Part shown: positions 16,711 to 25,000 of the stretch, in pieces
Position numbering within the stretch: the stretch's first letter is position 1
How the letters are laid out: the number at the start of each line of letters is the position of its first letter
Assembly: GCA_026398435.1 (NCBI GenBank)
Contig: JAPLSW010000050.1
Location: forward strand, 1-64,000
From: Chlamydiota bacterium
GTDB lineage: Bacteria > Chlamydiota > Chlamydiia > Chlamydiales > Rhabdochlamydiaceae
Reading direction: 5' to 3'
Length of the DNA: 64,000 nucleotides
The notes under the pieces: generated by a model
Seen by the model: the letters and a program-made list of their open reading frames with translations, nothing else
Database searches by the model: none
Told to the model about the DNA's origin: nothing
Position numbers and translations under genes: made by a program

Positions 16711-18141
16711 TTATGCGTCTGCAGCAGCTCTTTCAGCTCCCGCTGCTTGGATAGCTCTTTGAAAGAGATTGGTTCCGGTTACAAGCTGACCTGGATTGTT
16801 TATATTAAGCACCATCTGGCTCATTAGCGACCCTTGATGGAGAGCTCCTGAAAGGGCTCCAATTTGGTTAGAGACCAGTTGTATTGCAGCTTTTCGGTCC
16901 GCAGAAACTCCCTCTATATTAATAGAAGAATTAAGCAATTTTCTAATTAAAAGAGCTTTTTCTGATGGAGAAAGAGCCTCAAGATTTCTTTTGGCTTCTA
17001 ATAGAGCTGCATGCCGCGCGTTGTACTGCGCAAGAGCTCCTACAGAAAATCTTTGAGGGCACGTAATTTCCCCTTCGAGTTCAACTAGCTGCGCGTAATT
17101 GGCTAGTGGAATATAAATTTCCGGGAAAAATCCATCAATTGCATCTCGTCCTCCTTGCACAGGGTTTGCCGCTGCTGCATCCTCACAAAGATGTCGTACG
17201 AGATCATCGTTACGATATACTTGCGTAGAGGCATCTTTAACTAGTCTTTCCAGCTTTTGTTGGTAGGCTGTTTCAGCACCGGTAAAGTTGTTGCCGAGCG
17301 GAATTATTCCTGCAGCATCAGGGGCTCCTGCAACTGGTGCAGCAATACCAAGATGTTGCATGAAATCTCTAACCGCGGCTTGGAGCTGAATACTTCTTTC
17401 TTCAGGTGTTACCTGAGCATCCCCTGCTTGGCGATTAAAAAACCTCTGCACAGTCTGTCTATGCTGTGGGAAGCGAGTAAAGAAGTCGTTACCCGGGGCC
17501 CCTGGTCTATCAGCCGCTATCAATCTATCATCACGCGCTGCTTGCAGAAGATCTACAGCGGCCGTTCTAAATGCGTCAGTGAGAAAATTTGTCGTGTAAG
17601 CCACAGATACTGTTCTGCCAGCAATATTATTAAACATAGAGCCTAAAACTAGATGTGCAACAACCGATGAAGTAAGCGACTGCACATTCAGAATAGCGGC
17701 ATCTGCTAGGTGATACTTTGTTGCAAGGCCATGTGCTAAAAAGAACACTTGAGTAATGAGCACTGAGCTGCAATTAAAGCTATAGGACCAGCATTTAAGA
17801 GTGTATTTCTGAAGAAATTCACTCTGGGCACCTGTAGCAATGTGAATAATTGTGGCAACAATTGCAATAGCACCGGTGGCCGCCGCTTCAACCAAGGCGA
17901 CAACAGAATTCAGTGTCATACCTGTGTAAGAAGTTGCATAGGCAAGAGCTTTTAATGGCACTTCAAATGTAGGCCTTTCTTTTGCGGCATAAAAAAGCTC
18001 GTTAGCACTGTAATTGATAAGATGAAATACTCTGGCACTAACAGGCCTAAAGTGCATATTATCACGAGATAGATACTCTGATGTTTCCCTTAAAATTGGA
18101 GCTAAAGGAGCACCAGCCCCCGTTGGCATAACTGCAGACAT
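16711..18141 (-). CDS. Inc-like membrane protein of unknown function
   Basis: A 476-residue protein that I do not recognise. The N-terminal third contains two or more long hydrophobic segments (about residues 66-98 and 110-175) rich in Ala, Val and Thr; the rest is soluble and Ala-rich with many basic/aromatic patches. There is no cleavable signal peptide. The bilobed hydrophobic block resembles chlamydial inclusion membrane (Inc) proteins, which are secreted by type III secretion into the host vacuole membrane; that role is inference. GGAAGG 5 bases upstream supports the start at 18141. It is convergent with the nucleotidyltransferase gene. Confidence 0.6.
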   Translation of the reverse strand: MSAVMPTGAGAPLAPILRETSEYLSRDNMHFRPVSARVFHLINYSANELFYAAKERPTFEVPLKALAYATSYTGMTLNSVVALVEAAATGAIAIVATIIHIATGAQSEFLQKYTLKCWSYSFNCSSVLITQVFFLAHGLATKYHLADAAILNVQSLTSSVVAHLVLGSMFNNIAGRTVSVAYTTNFLTDAFRTAAVDLLQAARDDRLIAADRPGAPGNDFFTRFPQHRQTVQRFFNRQAGDAQVTPEERSIQLQAAVRDFMQHLGIAAPVAGAPDAAGIIPLGNNFTGAETAYQQKLERLVKDASTQVYRNDDLVRHLCEDAAAANPVQGGRDAIDGFFPEIYIPLANYAQLVELEGEITCPQRFSVGALAQYNARHAALLEAKRNLEALSPSEKALLIRKLLNSSINIEGVSADRKAAIQLVSNQIGALSGALHQGSLMSQMVLNINNPGQLVTGTNLFQRAIQAAGAERAAADA

Positions 18142-18324
18142 AATTACCTTCCGTTAATTAATAACAGCCAAATTATAAACTAAAACAATAATAAATAAAA
18201 ACGTAAAATAATAATTACATTCTATCAATAAAAATTGAGGGTTAACCTCTTTAAATAAGAGCTTTACCAAGATCCCTCCAAGTGATATCTTTGGCTTAGA
18301 TCTTTAATTTAAAGCTGAACTCTT

Positions 18325-19353
18325 ATGAAGCCCTTTGTACAAGTAGAAAACATATCTAAAAATTTTTATAAAAAATCTGAAGTTTTCGCAGCTCTCTGCA
18401 ATATCTCCTTTACCGTTGAAAAAGGGGAGATCTTCGGAATCATGGGACAAAGTGGCGCCGGAAAATCCACCCTACTTAAATGCCTTTCTTCCCTAGAAAA
18501 ACCCACATCGGGACAAATTCGGATTGCAGGAGAAGAGCTTACCACCTTGCAAGGACAACCGTTACGTCTTTTTAGAAAACGGATCGGCATGATTTTTCAA
18601 CATTTCAACTTACTCTCCTCTAGAACTGTCGGAGAAAATATCGCTTTTCCCTTACAGCTAGCTGGGGTAAACCCTGAAGAAGTTCAAAAAAAAGTAGATG
18701 ACCTGCTATTTCTTGTTGGCCTCAGTCACAAAAAAGATGCTTACCCATCGCTACTGAGTGGTGGAGAAAAGCAGCGGGTAGGGATTGCAAGAGCTCTAGC
18801 CCTAGCGCCCGAAGTGCTTTTTTGTGATGAAGCGACCTCCGCTCTCGATCCTAAAATGACTAAAGAGATCTTGCATCTACTTAAAGATCTGAATCAAACA
18901 CTCGGCCTTACCATCATCCTCATCACCCACCAGATGGAAGTAATAAAGCAAATCTGTAATAAAGTAGCTGTTATCGATAAGGGAGAGATCGTAGAAATGG
19001 GCTCTGTCTCAGACATTTTTAGTGAGCCAAAGCACCCAACAACCAAACATTTTCTGCAAAATTCAGTCCATGAGCTTCCTTCTACCCTATTCAAAAATGC
19101 AGGACCTAATAAACAGTTCCTAAGATTATATTTTAAAGGGGATAGCGCTAAAGAGCCAATCATTACCCAGCTCATCCGGAGCTATGAAGTGTCGGTAAAC
19201 ATCCTTCTTGGCTGGTTAGACTCTCTGCAGGACACTACGATCGGCAGCTTGACAGTGGAGATCTCAGGTGATGAAGCAAATCGAAAAAAGGCCCTTTCTT
19301 TTCTACAAGAAAGTGGCGTACGCTATGAGGTTTTGACACATGACATCCGATAA
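18325..19353 (+). CDS. metN: Methionine ABC importer ATP-binding protein MetN
   Basis: A 342-residue ABC ATPase with Walker A GQSGAGKST (about residues 39-47), signature LSGGEKQRV, Walker B VLFCDEATSALDP, and a C-terminal NIL domain (about 265-340) of the kind that senses methionine in MetN. It drives uptake of D/L-methionine. It overlaps metI by 14 bases and forms a metNIQ operon. The 183-base leader shows no SAM riboswitch or T-box that I could recognise. Confidence 0.93.
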   Translation: MKPFVQVENISKNFYKKSEVFAALCNISFTVEKGEIFGIMGQSGAGKSTLLKCLSSLEKPTSGQIRIAGEELTTLQGQPLRLFRKRIGMIFQHFNLLSSRTVGENIAFPLQLAGVNPEEVQKKVDDLLFLVGLSHKKDAYPSLLSGGEKQRVGIARALALAPEVLFCDEATSALDPKMTKEILHLLKDLNQTLGLTIILITHQMEVIKQICNKVAVIDKGEIVEMGSVSDIFSEPKHPTTKHFLQNSVHELPSTLFKNAGPNKQFLRLYFKGDSAKEPIITQLIRSYEVSVNILLGWLDSLQDTTIGSLTVEISGDEANRKKALSFLQESGVRYEVLTHDIR

Positions 19354-20026
19354 TATCCTGCTTGCTTTAGATCTTTTACCCTCTGCCTTATTCGACACCC
19401 TGTATATGGTGATTGCTGCTTCTTTTTTTGCCTTGCTTCTCGGCCTTCCGATGGGTGTCATCCTCTATCTAACAGGAAAGGGACAAATCAAAGAAAACAG
19501 CATGGTCTATAAAACCCTTGGAACCATTGTCAACATCGGCCGATCATTCCCCTTTGCCATACTCATGATTGCCCTTATCCCTGTAACTCGGGCAATTGTT
19601 GGAACAAGCCTTGGAACAACAGCTGCCATTGTCCCACTATCGATTGCAGCGGCTCCCTTCTTTGCTCGCATTGTGGAAGAGGCTCTGAAAGGAGTAGATA
19701 AAAATGTACTGCAGGCCACCCAGATGATGGGAGCTACCACTCCGCAAATTATCACTGAAGTATTACTAAAAGAGCCGCTGCCTTCCCTGATATCCGGTTT
19801 TTCTAATATGGTGATCAATCTCGTGGGATACAGCACTATGGCGGGCCTTGTCGGTGGCGGCGGTCTTGGTAAAGTTGCGATCCAATACGGCTACAACCAA
19901 TTCAACGTATTTATAATGATTGCAACCGTAATACTTTTGATCTTAGTTGTAGAATTGATCCAATGGATTTCTAACCTATGCGTTAGTAAACTGCAAAAAA
20001 AACGGGGACTTCTTTTTCATGAATAA
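19340..20026 (+). CDS. metI: Methionine ABC importer permease MetI
   Basis: A 228-residue permease with five to six membrane segments and the EAA loop (VDKNVLQATQMMGATTPQIITEVLLKEPLPSL), which docks onto MetN. Its length matches MetI. GAGG lies upstream of the ATG at 19340 within the end of metN, and it overlaps metQ by 8 bases, so the three subunits are co-translated. Confidence 0.93.
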   Translation: MTSDNILLALDLLPSALFDTLYMVIAASFFALLLGLPMGVILYLTGKGQIKENSMVYKTLGTIVNIGRSFPFAILMIALIPVTRAIVGTSLGTTAAIVPLSIAAAPFFARIVEEALKGVDKNVLQATQMMGATTPQIITEVLLKEPLPSLISGFSNMVINLVGYSTMAGLVGGGGLGKVAIQYGYNQFNVFIMIATVILLILVVELIQWISNLCVSKLQKKRGLLFHE

Positions 20027-20816
20027 ATTGCTCTACATACTACTTGCCGCAATTACTTTTTCTTGCCACTCCACAAAAAATGAACCGAATGTAATCAAAG
20101 TAGCTGCAACTCCTATGCCGCAAGCTGAAATGCTTGGCCTTATAAAACCTGATCTGAAAGAGCTAGGGTATGATTTGCAAGTAGTCGTCATGGATGATTA
20201 CAATCTTCCCAATAGAGCCCTTGCTGATAAAGAAGTCGATGCTAACTTCTTCCAGCATATCCCCTTCCTAGAGCAGCAAATACAGCAATTCCATTATCCC
20301 CTATGCATCTTAGCTAAAATCCATATTGAACCTATGGGGCTCTACTCCAAAAAAATCACCTCTCTTGCCATGCTCCCGGATAAAGCAATTGTCGGCATAC
20401 CAAGCGATCCTAGTAATGGAACTAGAGCTTTGCTCCTTTTACAAAAGCAAGGACTGATCACTGTCCAATCAGGTAAAAGCATACTCACCACAAGAGATAT
20501 TCTTACTAATCCTAAGAACCTGAAAATCCAAGAGATCGATGCTGCGATGCTATCTAGGACACTGCCTGATGTAACGCTCGCTGTGATTCCCACAAACTTT
20601 GCGCTAGAAGCAGCGCTCTCTCCAGAAAAAGATGCACTTGCTCTAGAAGACAAATCCTCCCCCTATGTGAATGTGATAGCTGTACGCTGTGATGATATGA
20701 ATGAGCCTAAGCTCTTAGCTCTAAAATCTGCGATGACATCGAAGAAGATGAGTGACTTTATTCTCTCTAAGTACCAAGGGGCTGTAGTTCCTGCGTTTGC
20801 GGCCCCAATTCCTTAA
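20019..20816 (+). CDS. metQ: Methionine-binding lipoprotein MetQ
   Basis: A 265-residue NlpA/MetQ-family substrate-binding lipoprotein. The N-terminus MNKLLYILLAAITFSC gives a lipobox (TFSC) with Cys16 as the lipid attachment site. The domain begins VIKVAATPMPQAEMLGLIKPD, typical of the family. It is anchored on the periplasmic side and hands methionine to MetNI. It is the last gene of the operon. Confidence 0.92.
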   Translation: MNKLLYILLAAITFSCHSTKNEPNVIKVAATPMPQAEMLGLIKPDLKELGYDLQVVVMDDYNLPNRALADKEVDANFFQHIPFLEQQIQQFHYPLCILAKIHIEPMGLYSKKITSLAMLPDKAIVGIPSDPSNGTRALLLLQKQGLITVQSGKSILTTRDILTNPKNLKIQEIDAAMLSRTLPDVTLAVIPTNFALEAALSPEKDALALEDKSSPYVNVIAVRCDDMNEPKLLALKSAMTSKKMSDFILSKYQGAVVPAFAAPIP

Positions 20817-20845
20817 GTGGGTTTAAACCTGATCTACCAAGATAT

Positions 20846-21364
20846 TTATTGGAAGGCTTTTAAAGCTTCTTCGTAGGTTTCTATATGCACAGTCTTTCGG
20901 GAATATTCATCTATACCATCCATATGATAGCTTAAGATCCCATCAGCAATATGAACATGCCGAATTCTATCTGAAGCAACTTTAGATCCATCAGCATTAG
21001 GGATCCAGATATCAATTTCTATATTTTTAGGCGTAAACGGATACTCGTGGAGATAAGGTCGTACTTTTTAATTGTTATTAATTTCGTTAAGATACAACTG
21101 TATGGAGTAAACTAATAAATCACGTCCAATTTCAATATCAACAGTTTTAAAATATTGAAATCCCATATAGATCATTTTTATATCATCCATCATTTGCCCC
21201 CCTGTACCAATCAGGTATAACTCTTTTTCATCTCTTAGTTTCTGTCCTGTCTGAATGGTAATTTTATGAGCAAACTTGCTATGATGGACTTCTCTAAAAA
21301 AAAGGAAATAAATCAGGGCAAATATAAGTAAGAAAGCAGGAATAACAACCCGAAAATATTGCAT
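20846..21364 (-). pseudogene. Broken paralogue of the Rhs partner gene (in-frame stop)
   Basis: This is a second copy of the 172-residue gene at 21562-22080. The frame runs from ATG 21364 to a stop at 21068-21070, then continues in the same frame (KVRPYLHEYPFTPKNIEIDIWIP...) to a second stop at 20846. The total is exactly 173 codons, the same as the intact paralogue. A TAA replaces the GAG of NSDEKVRPYL. The N-terminal membrane anchor (VVIPAFLLIFALIYFLFF) and the IGTGGQMMDDIKMIYMGF motif are kept. Without readthrough only 98 residues are made. Confidence 0.85.
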
Positions 21365-21447
21365 TTATCACCCTCAAAATACTTTAGATAATCTTCTATA
21401 ACCTCTGCTATCGATCTTTGAAAAGCAGCAACCGATAATGAATTAGA
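21364..21447 (-). pseudogene. Remnant of a second Rhs C-terminal tail
   Basis: In the frame ending at the start of the broken partner copy, AFQRSIAEVIEDYLKYFEG aligns with TFQGKIVEVIETYLKDYEG at the very end of the Rhs protein. The stop codon present in rhs (AAATGA) is changed to AAATGC, so the frame runs into the partner gene. The upstream 90 bases up to 21537 no longer align clearly. This marks a decayed tandem duplicate of the Rhs tail plus partner module. Confidence 0.7.
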
Positions 21448-21561
21448 CCACTGGCATAAAATACGGAATAGTACCGCCTTTGCAACTTTTGGCTCCCTAA
21501 AATAACTCATATGGATTCCCTGCAAAGGACCGATCAATAATCACCTATTCTACCAAGATAT

Positions 21562-22080
21562 TTATTCGGAGGTTTTTAAAGCCTCATTATAGGTCTCCTC
21601 GTGCACAGTCTTACGAGAATACTCTTCCTCACCATCCATGTAATAACTTAAGATCCCATGATTAGCATGAATATACCGAATTTTATCTGAAGCAACTTTA
21701 GATCCATCGGAGTTAAGAATCCAGATACCAATCTCAATATTGTTAGCAGTGAAAGGAAATTCATGAAGATAGGGGCGCACTTTCTCATCGCTATTAATTA
21801 CAGTCAGATATTCTTCAATAGAAGAAAGCAGTAGTTCTCTTCCTCTATCAATATTAATAGGGTGAAAATATTCAAATCCCATATACATCATTTGTATATC
21901 ATCCATCATTTTCCCTCCCGTACCGATGAGAAACAACCCATTCTCGACACTTAGCTTCTGTGCCGTTTTAATAGTAATTTTATCTGCTAATTTTTCATAA
22001 TCATCTGACTTTAGAAAAAAAAAATAAATCAGGGCACATGCAATTAAGAGAACAGAGATAACAACGCGAAAATATTTCAT
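21562..22080 (-). CDS. Membrane-anchored Rhs partner (candidate immunity protein)
   Basis: A 172-residue protein with one N-terminal membrane segment (about residues 5-22) and a soluble domain containing LIGTGGKMMDDIQMMYMGFEY and VRPYLHEFPFTANNIEIGIW. I recognise it only as a type of small protein found next to chlamydial Rhs/DUF687 genes. Its ATG overlaps the rhs stop (ATGA), so the two are translationally coupled. A gene of this size and coupling directly after an Rhs toxin-like tail is in the position of an immunity protein. Alternatively it could assist secretion or anchoring. A broken copy follows at 20846. Confidence 0.75.
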   Translation of the reverse strand: MKYFRVVISVLLIACALIYFFFLKSDDYEKLADKITIKTAQKLSVENGLFLIGTGGKMMDDIQMMYMGFEYFHPINIDRGRELLLSSIEEYLTVINSDEKVRPYLHEFPFTANNIEIGIWILNSDGSKVASDKIRYIHANHGILSYYMDGEEEYSRKTVHEETYNEALKTSE

Positions 22081-25000
22081 TTATAACCCTCATAATCCTT
22101 TAAATAAGTTTCTATTACCTCTACTATCTTACCTTGAAAAGTATGGCTGTCAAACCCATGATCCGGAGAAGGAGTCCCTGGAGAAGGGTTCAACATGAAA
22201 AGCTGATCACCATAACGGAGTTTGCCAACCACATCCAGATGAGGGACAAAATCTCGTTTACTCGCAAAGTTATAAACCTGATGACACAATTTTCTAGGAA
22301 CAATAGCTCCCGGAGACACTGCTATAACATCAATCCTATCCCTTATAGATTTTGGAGAAGAAGCAAGCGCATTGAACACATGAATTGCTCCTCCGCTATG
22401 ACATATTTGAAGAAAATTTTCATTAGGTCCATGGGTGGCAATAAATTGATTCCATTGCTCTTTTAATAATCTAACTGGTGGTGAGGACACTCCAAAATGC
22501 CCTGCTATACAGTCAAGAACATCTAAGACTGGATTATGGGTCGCATTATAAATGCCATGGACTTTGGCTCCATGAGCATATTTACTGATTCTTGCACAAT
22601 GTCCTTCAGATTCCTGACGTGTATTATTAATTCCATTGATAAATCCGATGCCTCCACTTCTAAGATCCACAGATCCCATTTCATAGGCAGAGGACTGTAC
22701 TTGGAGAGAAGAACGAACCCCTTCAACAGCAAAGAGGGGGCTAAATGAGGAGAGTATATTTTGAATATCTCCCCCTCGTTTACAGGTGCGATGCGCCTCG
22801 CAATAACAAGCTGGTTCATATTCCCCATAAAAATAGCCAAGGAAGTCTTTACTCTGATTTTCATTACCTTGAGCGGCTAGTCCAAAATAATCAACATAGG
22901 ATATGGGATTGTTATGGACAAATAGGTAGAGGTTAGGGCCATCCAGATCTCCTGCTGGATCGGGGGATATCCATCTTCCTAATTGAGGGTCATAATATCT
23001 GTAGCCAAAATGGATCAGTCCTGTTTCTTGATCAATCCGTTTGCCTTGATATCTCCAAGGATTAGCCACAGAAGACTCTGTAACAATTCCCTCTTTTTTA
23101 TTGATGATCTCCTCTTCTCCGAAAGCAGAATACCGATAGGTTTCCACAATTGAACGTTTTACTGGCTCAACAAGGCAGGTAATATTGCCTTGGAGATTGT
23201 AAAGGGGGATATAAAGCTCTTTTTTGATCTCAATAGCACAAGAGGCAGAAGATTGCGGATGATGGGGATCACTTGGAACCTTTAACTCAACAATAACCCC
23301 TTTCTCATTCACGCAACCGAGTTCTGTTTCTCCTAAGTAAAAATAACGGAATACTTGTTTCTTTTTACCTTTTCGGTCAACACACTTTGAAAGCCTCCTA
23401 CCACTTAAATCATAGGTAAATAAGACCTTATTTTGCTCTGGGTCTTCAACTGAAATAAGCTGATTTAGAGGGTTCCATTGGTAGATCCAGGTTTTACCGG
23501 ATAGTGTTTTAAGGGCGAGATTTCCATTTGGATCAAACGAATAAATGGCATCTTCAGTTTCGATGAGCTGATTTAGGTCGTTAATTTTATAAGGTGCCCC
23601 ATCTTTTTCAAGAGGATTCCCCAGAGAATCATAACTATAAGAGTGATCTAAGGATCCTCTTTCTGAGATGAGTTGAGAAAGGGCATTATAACCATACTTT
23701 GTTGAATACCTAATATCATCTACGGCACTAGTCTCTGTTTGAGTCATGTTATCAAGCAGATCATAACCACCTTTAGACACTTTATCTTGAAAAAAATCGG
23801 TGGTAATTTCTACTCGTCTACCCAACTCATCCCAAAATTGATTTCTTTTTCCCGCAACTCCCACCAAAATCTCCTCAAGGCAATTGCCCATTTGATCCCT
23901 TGCAGTGACTTTGCTGGAGTACATTTCTTTGCCCTCTTTGCTGAGGCGGCGGCAGCTTCGAACAAAAGGACCATCGTATGTATAGGCAATAACGGATTCA
24001 TCAGGGAGTTTCAGCGTTTTAATTTTCCCTTCCCCATCATATGTCCGACTTACCTGATAAAACCCCCACTGATCTTTAATGATTTCCATTAAGAGTAAGT
24101 CATTAACGTCGTATGAGTATTTTAATATTTCAGAGGAAGCTAATTTAACCTCAGTCACATTTTTGTTCAGATCATAAGAAATTTGATGGGAAATCTCTTT
24201 CCCGCCTTGCTTGTATGAAATAAAGCGCAAATTTCCACGAGGACTATATTGATAAGTAATTGGATTCTTTGATCCAAGAGTGTATTTTGCAATCAAGTCG
24301 CCATAGGCGTTATATTTATAGCTGATCTCATTCTGCTCAAGGGTATCTTTACCATGAATAATGGATTTTGATTGAGTCTCTTCTTCTAATACGACTTCAG
24401 TCTTATAATGCCTTAAGGGCCGCCCCTTTGAAATAACAGTAGCCATGTCAGAGATTTTATTTTCTAAAACATCATATGAGGATTCTATTTCAGAAAGGAG
24501 CTCTCCTGTTTGGGTCCGTTTAAGGGTTTTAATAACATGACCTGCCACATCGTAAATCTCTTCTGTTTCATTTAAAGCAGGATCGATGACTATGCGTCTC
24601 TGAACTTTTTGCCCTTGCAGGTTGACATACGCATCATCATATAGAATTTTTTTATCTTGGATACTCCCTTTCATCGTCTTAGAAAGACGACCAAAATTAT
24701 CATACTCATATTGAGTAAGAATACTTTCTTGATTTTGGGGAAAGCCTTTAACCTGCTGAAGCTGACCAGATCTATTGTAGACAAAGAGGGTTTTAGAGAG
24801 TATAGAGCCCTCCCTGTTTTCTACTCGCTCTTCGATGACTCGATCTAGGAGGTCATATTCTTTGATTTCAAGAGTGAAATTGGTTGAGGATTTCCATTTT
24901 TTTATACCCCATGTACGACCCAAAGCATCATAAATAAATTCCACCTTCTGATTGCCCTTAATCGAAGTGACAAGACGCCCTGCACCGTCATAGGTATAGG

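Noticed and set aside
18142-18324. SAM riboswitch or T-box before metN
   Set aside because: The leader is AT-rich and lacks the conserved core of either element; no convincing terminator/antiterminator pair.
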